From assembly GCF_019734885.1 (NCBI RefSeq), contig NZ_JAAXCM010000010.1:1-64000 (forward strand): DNA of 64,000 nucleotides. Direction: 5' to 3'. The notes under the pieces were generated by a model. That model did no database searches. It was given only the letters and a program-made list of their open reading frames with translations, and was not told the DNA's origin. Positions 43,727 through 53,793 of the stretch are shown one piece after another. Made by a program: the position numbers and the translations under genes. Positions within the stretch are counted from its first letter, which is position 1, and the number at the start of each line of letters is the position of its first letter. Origin of the DNA: Pseudocoprococcus catus. GTDB lineage: Bacteria; Bacillota; Clostridia; Lachnospirales; Lachnospiraceae.

Positions 43727-45526
43727 TTATTCTTCTGCCCGCTCAGTCTCATTCACACGGATACCAAGCTCTTCGAGCTGCTTCTCATCAACTGTATCCG
43801 GTGCATTTGTCAGAAGGCAGGATGCATCTTTTACCTTAGGAAAGGCGATGACATCTCTGATACTATCCACTTTGGCCATCAGCATAATCAGACGATCAAG
43901 ACCATAGGCCAGGCCTGCATGAGGCGGAACACCATATTTGAAAGCATCCAGAAGGAAACCAAACTGTTCATGTGCTCTTTCCTTAGTAAAACCAAGGGCT
44001 TCAAACATCTTCTCCTGAATATCATCCTGATGGATACGGACGCTGCCGCCGCCGATTTCTGTACCGTTAAGAACAATATCATATGCTTTTGCACGGACAC
44101 GGCCGGGATCTGTATCGATATACTGAAGATCTTCTTCCATAGGCATTGTAAATGGATGATGCATTGCCTGGAATCTGTTCTCTTCATCAGACCACTCTAA
44201 TAATGGGAATTCTGTTACCCAGAGGAAGTTATACTGATTCTTGTCAAGCAGTCCCATCTTGTCTGCCAGTTCAAGTCTCAGGGCACCTAAAGATGCATAT
44301 ACAATCTTATTCTTGTCCGCTGCGAATAAAAGAAGGTCTCCCGGTTCACCCTGCATCGCTGAAATCAATGCCTGCATCTCTTCATCTTTCATAAATTTTG
44401 CAAATGAAGATTTAATAGAACCATCCGGCTGAATTGCAATATAAGCCAGACCCTTTGCACCGTAATCCTTTACAAAAGCAACCAGTGCATCAATCTTCTT
44501 ACGTGGCATTGTGCCCTGTCCCTTTGCATTGATACCTCTTACAGAGCCGCCATCTGCGATCGCATTCTTAAATACTGCAAACTCGCAGTCTCTGACAACA
44601 TCTGTGACATCGTTCAGTTCCATACCGAAACGTGTATCAGGCTTATCTGAACCAAAACGATCCATTGCTTCCTGCCATGTCATTCTCTGGATTGGCAGCG
44701 GCACATCCACACCAATAATCTCTTTGAAAAGGCGTGCCAGCAGACGTTCATTGACATCAATAACATCATCAACGTCTACAAATGAAAGTTCCATATCCAC
44801 CTGTGTAAATTCAGGCTGTCTGTCTGCACGAAGATCTTCATCACGGAAGCATCTTGCTAACTGGAAGTAACGATCATAACCGGATACCATCAGCAGCTGC
44901 TTGAATAACTGCGGTGACTGCGGCAATGCATAGAAAGAGCCCGGATGAACACGGCTCGGAACAAGATAATCTCTTGCACCTTCCGGTGTACTCTTTGTCA
45001 GCATCGGTGTCTCGATTTCAAGAAAACCTTCTTCTGTCAGGAAGTTTCTGATAACCGCACAAGCTCTGCTTCTCATCATAATATTCTTCTGAATATCCGG
45101 TCTTCTTAAGTCAAGATAACGATATTTCAGACGAAGCTCTTCCTTTGTCTTGCTGTTCTCTTCAATATGAAATGGCGGTGTCTCTGATTCAGACAGAATT
45201 CTCAGCTGCTCTGCAATAACCTCGATTTCACCTGTCGCAAGGTTCTGATTCACTGCACCGGCACGTTCACAAACCTGTCCTGTAACAGCAATAACAAACT
45301 CACTCCTAAGCTTGCCAGCCTTCTCAAAAATCTCCGTACCGCATTTATTCTCTTCAAAGATAATCTGCAAAATACCGGATCTGTCTCTTAAATCGACAAA
45401 CACAACGCCGCCTTTATTTCTGCTCTTCTGTACCCAGCCCATTACTGTGACTGTCTGTCCAACCTGAGCTTTACTTAATTCTGCACAACGATGGGTACGT
45501 TTCATACCGCTCATTGATTCAGCCAT
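43727..45526 (-). CDS. aspS: Aspartyl-tRNA synthetase
   Basis: A 599-residue class II synthetase of the long bacterial type. It has an N-terminal OB anticodon-binding fold ('VTVMGWVQKSRNKGGVVFVD'), motif 2 'ARCFRDEDLRADRQPEFTQV', the GAD insertion domain in the middle, and motif 3 'AGLAYGLDRLIMLMAKVDSI'. It charges tRNA-Asp; discriminating from tRNA-Asn charging is not attempted. GAGGAG precedes the ATG. It follows hisS by 34 bp, the usual Firmicutes hisS-aspS pairing. Confidence 0.97.
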   Translation of the reverse strand: MAESMSGMKRTHRCAELSKAQVGQTVTVMGWVQKSRNKGGVVFVDLRDRSGILQIIFEENKCGTEIFEKAGKLRSEFVIAVTGQVCERAGAVNQNLATGEIEVIAEQLRILSESETPPFHIEENSKTKEELRLKYRYLDLRRPDIQKNIMMRSRACAVIRNFLTEEGFLEIETPMLTKSTPEGARDYLVPSRVHPGSFYALPQSPQLFKQLLMVSGYDRYFQLARCFRDEDLRADRQPEFTQVDMELSFVDVDDVIDVNERLLARLFKEIIGVDVPLPIQRMTWQEAMDRFGSDKPDTRFGMELNDVTDVVRDCEFAVFKNAIADGGSVRGINAKGQGTMPRKKIDALVAFVKDYGAKGLAYIAIQPDGSIKSSFAKFMKDEEMQALISAMQGEPGDLLLFAADKNKIVYASLGALRLELADKMGLLDKNQYNFLWVTEFPLLEWSDEENRFQAMHHPFTMPMEEDLQYIDTDPGRVRAKAYDIVLNGTEIGGGSVRIHQDDIQEKMFEALGFTKERAHEQFGFLLDAFKYGVPPHAGLAYGLDRLIMLMAKVDSIRDVIAFPKVKDASCLLTNAPDTVDEKQLEELGIRVNETERAEE

Positions 45527-45560
45527 ATTAAAACTCCTCTCTGTTCTTTTGTACTATTAA

Positions 45561-46826
45561 TTAATCATTATAAACTTTTTCGAATTCTTTGAAGCCTTCT
45601 GCTTCCAGTTTTTCAATCTGCTGCTTCATATTCTTGCGCATTGGCTGGATAGTTACAGTTGTTCCTTCTGCACGAAGTGCCTTTGCACGCTTAAAGATTT
45701 CAAGTTTTCTGTCAAGGGATACATTCTTGCCAATGAGAATTGCCAGATTCTTCTCTGAAACAGGTGTCACAGTCTCAAGCTTATCCTTCAAAATAGTGAT
45801 AATACGCTCAAAGCCGATGGAGAACCCGCAGGCACTGACATCCTGTCCGCAGAACTTGCCAATCATCTTGTCATAACGGCCGCCGCCTGCGATAGAAAAA
45901 TTGTAGCCGTCAATACTGATTTCAAAGATTGTACCTGTATAATAACCCATACCTCGCACAAGTGTCGGATCAAATGTAATCTTAACATGCTCATTGATCA
46001 TCGCTTTCGCACATGAAATGATATCATCAACTCCATCAACAACCTTTCTGTCCAGATACTCTTCTGCAATATCCTTACAGAAATCACCGCATGTCACATC
46101 ACCCTGAAGTGACTCATAGATAGACAGGTAACGTGTCACAACCTCTTCTGCATAACCATTCTCTATCAATTCCTTTCGGATACCATCAAGGCCGATCTTG
46201 TCATACTTATCAAGAGAGATCAGCACAGAACCGATTGCCTCTTCATCAAATCCTGCCTGCAGCGCTGCTGCACGAAGAATCTGACGATCATTGATATGGA
46301 TCGTAAAATCTGTGATGCCTACTTCGCTGAAAATCTGAGAAAGCATATCTGAAGTTGCAGCTACAAGCTCGATCTCTGCCAGATTCGTGTCATCACCGAG
46401 AATATCAATATCACACTGTGTGAACTGACGGAAACGACCTTTCTGAGGATTATCAGCACGCCATACATTGCCGATCTGCAACGCCTTAAAAGGTGTCGGC
46501 AGTTTCTCCTTATTGTTCGCGTAATATCTTGCCAGCGGAACAGTCAGATCATATCTAAGACCATTGTCTGCAAACTCCTGCTTACCGGCCTCGATGGCTC
46601 TTGTCAGGTCAGCACCTCTCTTCATCACCTTGAAGATCAGCTTCTCATTGTCACCGCCCTGTTTGGATGTCAGGTTCTCTATATGTTCCATAACTGGAGT
46701 TTCAATCTGCATAAAGCCATAGGCCGCATAACTGGTCTTGATCATCTGCAGAATATGTTCTCTGAGACGCATATCTGCAGGAAGCATATCGCACATGCCT
46801 TTTACAGGTGTTTTAATAAACTTCAT
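45561..46826 (-). CDS. hisS: Histidyl-tRNA synthetase
   Basis: A 421-residue class II synthetase. It shows 'TPVKGMCDMLPADMRLREHI', motif 2 'FKALQIGNVWRADNPQKGRF', the histidine-binding 'VRGMGYYTGTIFEI' and 'IAGGGRYDKMIGKF', then 'CGFSIGFERI' and the C-terminal anticodon domain. AAGGAG precedes the ATG. The 5' region is short, with a likely promoter at 46899-46927 and no T-box, so regulation by uncharged tRNA is not seen. Confidence 0.97.
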   Translation of the reverse strand: MKFIKTPVKGMCDMLPADMRLREHILQMIKTSYAAYGFMQIETPVMEHIENLTSKQGGDNEKLIFKVMKRGADLTRAIEAGKQEFADNGLRYDLTVPLARYYANNKEKLPTPFKALQIGNVWRADNPQKGRFRQFTQCDIDILGDDTNLAEIELVAATSDMLSQIFSEVGITDFTIHINDRQILRAAALQAGFDEEAIGSVLISLDKYDKIGLDGIRKELIENGYAEEVVTRYLSIYESLQGDVTCGDFCKDIAEEYLDRKVVDGVDDIISCAKAMINEHVKITFDPTLVRGMGYYTGTIFEISIDGYNFSIAGGGRYDKMIGKFCGQDVSACGFSIGFERIITILKDKLETVTPVSEKNLAILIGKNVSLDRKLEIFKRAKALRAEGTTVTIQPMRKNMKQQIEKLEAEGFKEFEKVYND

Positions 46827-46898
46827 TATATCCTATACACTCCTTCTAATTATTCGATCATAACGTTTATCATCGCATCTGAAAAAACGCCTGTATAC

Positions 46899-46927
46899 AT
46901 TCTAGCCTATATTGCCACGAACCGCAA
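46899..46927 (-). promoter_or_regulatory. Likely promoter of the hisS-aspS(-glyA) unit
   Basis: Minus strand: TTGCGG (46922-46927), 17 bp, TAGAAT (46899-46904), about 70 bp upstream of hisS. Confidence 0.55.
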
Positions 46928-46972
46928 GGTCTGATTTTAGAAAGTTACAAGAATAAATTCCAAAAATATCCG

Positions 46973-47914
46973 TTATGCGGCAATAATCAGCTTATGACTG
47001 TCATATAAATAGCGATAAACATGATTTGAAAGAATTTCCTCATCCGAGACAATCTGATGATTTACCGTCTCCACAACTTGCCGCATATCCCAGGCGCTCA
47101 CATCCTCATCCACAGGAATCAGCAATACTTCATGGATACTGCTTGGCAGTACAAAAATATCTCTTCCCACAGAATCTGCAAAACTTTTGAGACAGTCTGT
47201 GTAAAATAAAACCGAAGCCCCATTCAGCCTGATTGCATTGGTCAGCACATACAAAGGCATCTCTCTGGCTCCTTCATTCTCTTCAAGAAATACACCATAC
47301 TCTTCTGCCATCTGATCATCTGCCATCTCAAAGATCATATCCTGTACCGGCTCTACTACCCCCTCCCACAAACGCTGCATATTCGCCACTGCCAATTTAT
47401 AAAGATCCGAAGCCGTCACTTTCCATCTTCTCATCAGATCATCCGATATCAGCACCGTTCCGATCTGACTTGACTCCTCCTCAACCAATATCCGAAATGT
47501 CAGTGCCAGATCCAGCTTTCGAATAAATGGGCAATGTTCAAGTTTCTGACGATTCTTCTCATAATTCACTACTCTGAGGATAATATGATCGCTGATATTC
47601 TCAAAAGCCTCAAACCATTCTCCTGTCACAGGCAGTGTATAGACATTACACTGTCTGCAGATGACGATGATCTGATCAATCAGATCATCCGCTGCTGCAC
47701 CTCTTAAATACTGCTCATAAATATCCCTCATATAAAAAACAGGTGCTGCGTTCTCTCCTTCTCTCTGGATCGTCATGATTTCAGACATCACACCATTATT
47801 CTTTGCAATCTCCGACAGAACAACCTCTGTCTCTCTGTCATCGGCCAGAACAGACTCCACGTTCTCCCGTATATAAGTCACAAACTCCCCATATGATAAA
47901 ACTGACTGATGCAT
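46973..47914 (-). CDS. DUF5688 family protein
   Basis: About 313 residues, soluble, no signal peptide. Features matching the DUF5688 family are 'HQSVLSYGEFVTYIRENVES', 'NNGVMSEIMTIQREGENAAP', 'FYMRDIYEQYLRGAAADDLI', 'GASVLFYTDCLKSFADSVGR' and 'DIFVLPSSIHEVLLIPVDED'. Function unknown; the family is frequent in Lachnospiraceae, often in several copies. The ATG at 47914 has GGGGAGG just upstream and is preferred to the ATG at 47929. A good promoter lies at 47969-47997, so it is probably a single gene. Confidence 0.8.
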   Translation of the reverse strand: MHQSVLSYGEFVTYIRENVESVLADDRETEVVLSEIAKNNGVMSEIMTIQREGENAAPVFYMRDIYEQYLRGAAADDLIDQIIVICRQCNVYTLPVTGEWFEAFENISDHIILRVVNYEKNRQKLEHCPFIRKLDLALTFRILVEEESSQIGTVLISDDLMRRWKVTASDLYKLAVANMQRLWEGVVEPVQDMIFEMADDQMAEEYGVFLEENEGAREMPLYVLTNAIRLNGASVLFYTDCLKSFADSVGRDIFVLPSSIHEVLLIPVDEDVSAWDMRQVVETVNHQIVSDEEILSNHVYRYLYDSHKLIIAA

Positions 47915-47968
47915 TATATTCCTCCCCATATGATTGATTTCGTCCCGGCCGTGAACAGTTATGTTTCT

Positions 47969-47997
47969 ATTATAATCACGACAATTCTCCTCATCAA
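47969..47997 (-). promoter_or_regulatory. Promoter of the DUF5688 gene
   Basis: Minus strand: TTGATG (47992-47997), 17 bp, TATAAT (47969-47974), about 55 bp before the coding start. Confidence 0.65.
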
Positions 47998-48088
47998 TGA
48001 TGATTCATCGACACTTACCAAAGCCAGCCTGCATCAGTCAAATTAAATCGACAATGGTTGTCTTCTTCCTTTTCAGGCAACACGAAAC

Positions 48089-48119
48089 GAACCGGTACAG
48101 TCTTCCTCTGTACCGGTTC
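48089..48119 (-). terminator. Hairpin terminator after hslO
   Basis: A perfect 12-bp stem (48089-48100 with 48108-48119), 7-base loop, lies 19 bp after the hslO stop. The T run behind it on the minus strand is interrupted (GTTTCGTGTT), so strength is uncertain. Confidence 0.6.
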
Positions 48120-48137
48120 GCATCTCTCACTAAAACA

Positions 48138-49022
48138 TTAAGCTCTTACAGCCTTCTTTAATAAATTTTTTAATTCGTCCACATTAAATTCATAATGCTT
48201 GCCGCAGAAATGGCAATTCACTTCTATCGGCTTCTGATCATCGATCATGTCCTGGATTTCTTTCTTGCCGATACTGACAATCGCTCTCTCCACACGTTCT
48301 CTTGAGCAATCGCAGACATAACCCGTTGGCGTTTCTTCATAAAATTCAATATCAAAACCATCCAAAACGCGGCGGATCATGCCTTCCGGTGTCTCACCCT
48401 CCTCAAGCATCGTTGTCACAGAGGGCAGTTTCTTCACATTCTCTTCCAGTTTATCGATCACCGCATCATCTGTAAACGGCATCAACTGAAGGATAAAGCC
48501 GCCGGCCTGTTTCACTGTATTATCCCTTTCCATAAGAACTCCCAACGCCACACTGGAATTAATCTGCTCACTGGTCGCATAATAGTAAGTGAGGTCCTCT
48601 GCAATCTCGCCTGATACAAGCTGTGTCTGACCAACATATGGCTCTTTCATGCCCATATCTTTGATCACACTTAACACACCGAGATCCAGGGCGCCTCCAA
48701 CATCCAGCTTGCCCTTGCTGTTCGGAGGCAGCATTACATCCGGATTATTGACATAGCCTTTCACTGTACCGTCTGACTTAGCAGTCACTGTAAGCCCTCC
48801 AATCGGACCGCTGCACTGGATCTGAAGTGTCAGAAGATCCTTCTCGCCTTTCATCATACTGCCCATCATAGCACCTGCTGTCAGCAGTCTTCCAAGAGCT
48901 GCTGTTGCTACAGGACTTGTATTATGTATCTCTCTTGCTTTTTCTACTAAATCTCTTGTTGATGCTGCAAAAATTCTGACCTGATTGTCAGCTCCTGAAG
49001 CATGTACGATATAATCAGTCAT
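48138..49022 (-). CDS. hslO: Redox-regulated chaperone Hsp33
   Basis: 294 residues from the ATG at 49022 (GGAGG upstream); the frame extends to 49160 but that part overlaps the methyltransferase and is not Hsp33-like. It has 'NTSPVATAALGRLLTAGAMM' and 'QCSGPIGGLTVTAKSDGTVK'. The zinc-redox centre is 'YVCDCSRERV' and 'VNCHFCGKHYEF' (CxC...CxxC). Hsp33 is a cytoplasmic holdase switched on by disulfide formation under oxidative and heat stress. It lies 19 bp after the methyltransferase gene. Confidence 0.95.
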   Translation of the reverse strand: MTDYIVHASGADNQVRIFAASTRDLVEKAREIHNTSPVATAALGRLLTAGAMMGSMMKGEKDLLTLQIQCSGPIGGLTVTAKSDGTVKGYVNNPDVMLPPNSKGKLDVGGALDLGVLSVIKDMGMKEPYVGQTQLVSGEIAEDLTYYYATSEQINSSVALGVLMERDNTVKQAGGFILQLMPFTDDAVIDKLEENVKKLPSVTTMLEEGETPEGMIRRVLDGFDIEFYEETPTGYVCDCSRERVERAIVSIGKKEIQDMIDDQKPIEVNCHFCGKHYEFNVDELKNLLKKAVRA

Positions 49023-49041
49023 TTCTATTCCTCCATCTGTC

Positions 49042-49794
49042 TTAAACAGTCTTTTTGCCGTGTTCTCTCGCCACAAAATAAACCCTTTCACTATCAGGCT
49101 TCGGTTTATTATACGTAAAAGCGTCATAAATTGCAAGTACTTCCATACCCGCTTTCTCAATCAGTGTTTTTACCGTTTCAAGGGAATAGGCCCGCTGATA
49201 ATGTGTCTCACAGTAACGTCTGAACAGCTCCCCATCTTCCTGAACAAAAATCGTCAGATCATATTCATTGATCATCTCTTCTTCATCGTAAAAATTATCC
49301 CATATAAAACTGCATTCTTCACGATCCTCGGCAATAGTCTGCTCTCCCAGTATTTCCTGATATTTGTAAACCGTATTCAGATCGAATACAAAAATACCGC
49401 CCGGATCCAGATAATTATTCACCAGAGAAAAAACCTGCAGCAGATCCTCTTCCTTTAAAATATAATTCATACTGTCGCAAACACTGACAGCTGCCCGCAT
49501 CGTTCCGTAAAGTTCAAATTCACGCATATCCTGCAGTAAATATAAAATATCCGGCGATGATTTTTCCTTTGCAATTGTCAGCATTTCTTCTGACAGATCG
49601 ATGCCCGTCATGTCATAACCATGGGCATCCAGATATCTTGTCATCGCACCTGTACCGCATCCCATATCCAGCACAAGGCCATCCTCCACACCATATTTTT
49701 TCAGCAATGATACCAGATATGCCCCCCATTCATCATAGGGCACATTATCCATGAACGTATCATAAACCTGTGCAAATCCTGTATAAGCTTCCAT
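49042..49794 (-). CDS. Class I SAM-dependent methyltransferase
   Basis: 250 residues with the SAM-binding 'LVLDMGCGTGAMTRYLDAHG', 'DMTGIDLSEEMLTIAKEKSS', 'ILYLLQDMREFELYGTMRAA' and 'NNYLDPGGIFVFDLNT'. It starts 'YTGFAQVYDTFMDNVPYDEW', the pattern of a common Firmicutes methyltransferase family of unknown substrate. AAGGAA precedes the ATG. It is followed by hslO, with which it is probably co-transcribed, and preceded by the small spore-protein-like gene (5 bp gap). Confidence 0.88.
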   Translation of the reverse strand: MEAYTGFAQVYDTFMDNVPYDEWGAYLVSLLKKYGVEDGLVLDMGCGTGAMTRYLDAHGYDMTGIDLSEEMLTIAKEKSSPDILYLLQDMREFELYGTMRAAVSVCDSMNYILKEEDLLQVFSLVNNYLDPGGIFVFDLNTVYKYQEILGEQTIAEDREECSFIWDNFYDEEEMINEYDLTIFVQEDGELFRRYCETHYQRAYSLETVKTLIEKAGMEVLAIYDAFTYNKPKPDSERVYFVAREHGKKTV

Positions 49795-49799
49795 TTGTT

Positions 49800-50024
49800 T
49801 TATTCCTTTTTCTTTTGACTGTTTTTCTTTTTGATGATGCCTCCGATTCTGCCGGATTCACTGGCTGTCAATGCACCCCAGCCTTCTTCTATAATTCTGT
49901 CAAAAAGCCCAAGTTCCTCGGCAATTTCATATTTAACCTGTTCATCCGGCTTCAATTCCCGAATCGGCACCTGTTCACCATTTTTCTTCGTTATTTTTCT
50001 ATCCAGAAATCTCTCATCACTCAT
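49800..50024 (-). CDS. Small alpha/beta-type acid-soluble spore protein-like
   Basis: A 74-residue protein. The segment 'EQVKYEIAEELGLFDRIIEE' followed by 'GWGALTASESGRIGGII' resembles the alpha/beta SASP family (K-x-EIAEE-hydrophobic, then Gly-rich 'GxIGG'). Those proteins coat DNA in spores and carry a GPR protease site near the EIA segment. The N-terminus is longer and more charged than in classical members, and the tail is Lys-rich. If correct it marks a spore-former. AAAGGAG precedes the ATG. It lies between addA and the methyltransferase. Confidence 0.7.
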   Translation of the reverse strand: MSDERFLDRKITKKNGEQVPIRELKPDEQVKYEIAEELGLFDRIIEEGWGALTASESGRIGGIIKKKNSQKKKE

Positions 50025-50115
50025 CTGTATCGTCTCCTTTACAGAATCAGAGTATCTCCAAATCTCAGGGACTTATCCCTGAAAAATACTATTCTCCTGA
50101 ATTATAATCGATTTT

Positions 50116-53100
50116 TCAAAAATCAATCCATGTCTTTAATGCAAATGAATAAATCAATTTCTGTCTGACCTTTTTCTGAAGAATCTGCTCTAATGCATAC
50201 TGATAATCATCCAGCTGACGCTGATAACGTTTCTGCAATATTTCAGCACCATTCCGGATTGGAACACGATCCGTCTTATAATCCAGAAGGATCACTGCAT
50301 CATTTTCTTCAAAGTAGGCATCTATGATTCCCTGTATCAGAACTGTCTCCTCTCCGGCTATCCCCGGGCGAACAACTGAAACCGGAACCCCCATCACAAA
50401 TTGTGCCTCACGATACAGCTGATGACGCCTGTCTGCCTGTGTCATCCGCCTGCCAAGATCAGAAAATACCATATCAGCCAGATTTTTTACACTAATACTT
50501 TTTCTCTGCTCAGCTGCCAGTCGGCCGCTTTTCTCCATTGCAGATAGCTGTGCCCGCAGCCATTTTTCATCTCTCTCATCCGGACACCCTGCAAAATCCA
50601 GCAATTCAAGTACACGATGATAGGCTGTTCCCCGAAATGCACCGATATTATCCCCCGGCTGCATTTCCGATTCATCGACGTCTTTCATAAAATCCGGCAA
50701 TTCTTCATCACCTTCCGGTATCTCCGAATTCTTCTCCAGGTCCGTCAATTCTTCTGCTTCCTGAATTTCTTCCATAGCATATTTTTTTAATTCAGAAACA
50801 GAATATTTACCTTTCACGGAAAGCAATTCAAGCTGCGCATACTGCCACTTGACATCCCGCTCAAGTGCCTTTGCCATTGCACTCTCCTGATTCTGACTTA
50901 CAGAACGTTCAAGCAATTCTTCTTTCTGCCAGCGTTTTTCAATGGTTCTTCCCACTTCACGTCCCGCCAGCTCTCTTATATCAACCATTCTGACGATAAA
51001 ATCGTCTTCCGCGTCTTTCCTCAATACTGCCGGCATGATCCAGTCCAGATAGGATTTTGCTGATGTCAGCATCCAGTCCGGAAATGCTGCATCAGCACTC
51101 TCCCCGCGCCTTCGCCATTCATCCAGCTTTTCCTCTATCTTCTTTGAGCCGTCTGCACCTGTCATGACCAGTTTTTCTTTTGCACGGGTCATGGCCACAT
51201 ACAAAATCCTCTGTTCTTCCGCCAATGTCTCAAGATTCAATCTGGATGAAAGATACTTTTTGTATGCAGAGGCCATTTTCTTTCTGCTCTGAAGATTGAC
51301 CGCATCTATACCGATCCCGGCCTCTGAATGCAGGATCATTTTGCTGATACTGTCTTTAAAATTAAATTTTTTGCCTAATCCTGACAAGATAACAATCGGA
51401 TACTCCAGACCTTTGCTCTTATGAATACTCATAATTTGCACGCGGCCTTTGTCACCCTCCGGCATAGCAGCCTCTCCGAAATCAATCTGATTCTTCTTAA
51501 GCTGTTCAATATAACGCATAAAATCAAATAAACCGCTGTAGCTGCCGGAAGCATATGTTACTGCCCGCTCCTGCAAAAGATCCAGATTAGCCTTACGGCG
51601 CTCTCCTCCCGGCAGGGCCTGTACATAATCATAATACCCTGTTTGATCATAAATATATCGGATCAATTCGTATAATTCCATATAAACAGAAGCTCTACGA
51701 ATATCCGTCAGCAATGTCAGAAACTTCCGGATTTTGTCATAACCTGCCAACTCCCGACCACATCCGGTACAGGCTTCAAAAAGATGTTCTTCCTGATTTG
51801 CAGAACGTACCATGGCCAGTTCTTCTGATGTCATTCCGACAATCGGCGAACACAGGACAGCTGCCAGCGGAATATCCTGTTTTGGATTATCCACCACCGA
51901 CAGAAACTGAAGCATTGTCTGTATCTCGATCGTATCAAAAAATCCCGCAGACATTTCAGCGCAAGCCGGAATATTCTCGGCTGTCAGTATATCTACAAAC
52001 TTTTCCGCCCATCCTGTCACCGTTCTAAGCAAAATAACAATATCCTTATATCCGGCCTTTCTGTAGATTCCCAAATCACTGTCATAAATATCAAGACCAT
52101 GTTCGCTATCCGTCAACTCACGAATTCTGGCAGCAGCAAGCTTTGCTTCCAGAGAAACTGTATCCACCTCCTCTTCCGGATCTGCTTCCTCCGAATCTGC
52201 TGTCAGGAAAAGCACTTCCGCAGAGCCGGCAATATTTTTGCCGGGTGCTTCAGGATATTCCATTCCCGGATAAAGTGCTGCATGCTCGTCATAATCAATC
52301 CCGCCAAGACTTTTCTTCATGATCCTGCGGAAAATATAATTAATCCCTGACAGAACACTTTCCCTGCTTCTGAAATTCCGTGAAAGATCAATTCGCTGCA
52401 TGTGTTCATCCTCTGACGCATCTGCATAGCGATGATATTTATCCATAAAAATCGCTGCATCTGCCAGTCTGAACCGATAAATACTCTGCTTAACATCACC
52501 GACCATAAAACGGTTGTACTGACCTTTTCGCTCCCTTGACAAAAGACTCAGAATCAGCTCCTGCACCTGATTACTGTCCTGATATTCATCACAGACAACC
52601 TCTTCATAAAACTCGCAAAGCTCATCTGCTACTGACGTAGGCGTTACTCTCATCCGGCCGTTTTCATCCTCCGAAAAATCAGCCAGAAGTCTCAGCATAT
52701 CATGTTCCAAATCTGAAAAATCCAGCATATTTCTATCCGCCTTTGCTGCTTTAAACTGCTGTTCAAAGGCATTCACCAGTTCTGTCAGCATTTTCACAGA
52801 TGGATAGATATAGGCCATTTCCGCTTCCAATTCTTCCAATGGATGAACAAAATAACCTGTACGCAGATTTTCCACCGCTGTCTTAAAATCAGCATGAATC
52901 TCTTTCACCTGCTCTTTGATTTTTGCATCAACTGAAGATGATACCCGAGGCAGCCGCTTCCATGTCACCTGCTGCAGAATTTCTCTGGCTCCGTCATAAG
53001 TTTCGGCCTCAGTTAATTGCCCCAGCCACTTCATATCCGCATCAATAACCGGTAAATAGGGTTCCACACCATCCGGTATCAGACACAGCTGTCTGGCCTG

Positions 53101-53793
53101 TTCCAAAAGAATATCATATTTGGAAAGCATATTTTTTAACTGCAGCATGGAAAATGCCGTTACTGCACAGGCACCATTTTGACTGCTCTCACCGGAATAG
53201 GCTGCCAAACACTGCTTCAGCCAATACTCCGGCCATGGAAAACCTCTGGAATAATCATAGAGCTGTATGATCATTTCTGCAATGCCCTGATCGGCCTTAC
53301 CGCTGGCATAGCGATCCACAAAATCTCGGAATGCACGATTCTCGGAAGCATAATAAGTTTCCATGACATCTTCTGCAACATCCGCCTTCAAAAGCTTCAG
53401 CTCCGCCTCATCACCAAGTCTGAAGGAAGGATCAAGTTCCAGCACTTCAAAATGCTCCCGAATTGTTTTCAGACACAGACTGTGAATCGTCGAAATCTGT
53501 GCACATGGCAAAAGAAGTTTCTGTCGAATCCACCCGGTGTTTTCAGGCTCCTCCTGCAGTTTTTTATCAAGCCCCTTCCCGATTCGTTCCCTCATCTCAG
53601 CGGCGGCTGCATTGGTAAATGTAACCACAAGAAGGCGTTCAATCTCCACCGGATGTTTTTTGTCCGTCAGCTGCTGTATCAGCCTTTCTACCAAAACTGC
53701 CGTTTTGCCTGATCCGGCTGCCGCAGAGACAAGCACTGAGCACTCTCGTGCATCGATAACCGCCTGCTGCTTTTCACTCCACTGAAAACTCAT
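50116..53793 (-). CDS. addA: AddAB helicase-nuclease, subunit A
   Basis: 1225 residues. The UvrD-type helicase has Walker A 'VLVSAAAGSGKTAVLVERL', Walker B 'EEVVCDEYQDSNQVQEL', 'GDVKQSIYRFRLADAAIFM' and 'VQIMSIHKSKGLEYPIVILS'. The C-terminal RecB-type nuclease has 'VILLDYKTDRVPI'. With AddB it resects double-strand breaks up to Chi sites for RecA loading. The ATG at 53793 shares the sequence ATGA with the addB stop (4-bp overlap) and has AAAGGAGG eight bases upstream; the frame extends 10 codons further without support. Confidence 0.97.
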   Translation of the reverse strand: MSFQWSEKQQAVIDARECSVLVSAAAGSGKTAVLVERLIQQLTDKKHPVEIERLLVVTFTNAAAAEMRERIGKGLDKKLQEEPENTGWIRQKLLLPCAQISTIHSLCLKTIREHFEVLELDPSFRLGDEAELKLLKADVAEDVMETYYASENRAFRDFVDRYASGKADQGIAEMIIQLYDYSRGFPWPEYWLKQCLAAYSGESSQNGACAVTAFSMLQLKNMLSKYDILLEQARQLCLIPDGVEPYLPVIDADMKWLGQLTEAETYDGAREILQQVTWKRLPRVSSSVDAKIKEQVKEIHADFKTAVENLRTGYFVHPLEELEAEMAYIYPSVKMLTELVNAFEQQFKAAKADRNMLDFSDLEHDMLRLLADFSEDENGRMRVTPTSVADELCEFYEEVVCDEYQDSNQVQELILSLLSRERKGQYNRFMVGDVKQSIYRFRLADAAIFMDKYHRYADASEDEHMQRIDLSRNFRSRESVLSGINYIFRRIMKKSLGGIDYDEHAALYPGMEYPEAPGKNIAGSAEVLFLTADSEEADPEEEVDTVSLEAKLAAARIRELTDSEHGLDIYDSDLGIYRKAGYKDIVILLRTVTGWAEKFVDILTAENIPACAEMSAGFFDTIEIQTMLQFLSVVDNPKQDIPLAAVLCSPIVGMTSEELAMVRSANQEEHLFEACTGCGRELAGYDKIRKFLTLLTDIRRASVYMELYELIRYIYDQTGYYDYVQALPGGERRKANLDLLQERAVTYASGSYSGLFDFMRYIEQLKKNQIDFGEAAMPEGDKGRVQIMSIHKSKGLEYPIVILSGLGKKFNFKDSISKMILHSEAGIGIDAVNLQSRKKMASAYKKYLSSRLNLETLAEEQRILYVAMTRAKEKLVMTGADGSKKIEEKLDEWRRRGESADAAFPDWMLTSAKSYLDWIMPAVLRKDAEDDFIVRMVDIRELAGREVGRTIEKRWQKEELLERSVSQNQESAMAKALERDVKWQYAQLELLSVKGKYSVSELKKYAMEEIQEAEELTDLEKNSEIPEGDEELPDFMKDVDESEMQPGDNIGAFRGTAYHRVLELLDFAGCPDERDEKWLRAQLSAMEKSGRLAAEQRKSISVKNLADMVFSDLGRRMTQADRRHQLYREAQFVMGVPVSVVRPGIAGEETVLIQGIIDAYFEENDAVILLDYKTDRVPIRNGAEILQKRYQRQLDDYQYALEQILQKKVRQKLIYSFALKTWIDF

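Noticed and set aside
46827-46972. T-box leader before hisS-aspS
   Set aside because: The 146-bp region is too short, and no T-box sequence or terminator-antiterminator pair is visible.
49023-49160. N-terminal extension of hslO to 49160
   Set aside because: These 46 codons overlap the methyltransferase gene and do not resemble Hsp33; the ATG at 49022 has GGAGG and begins at the family's usual N-terminus.
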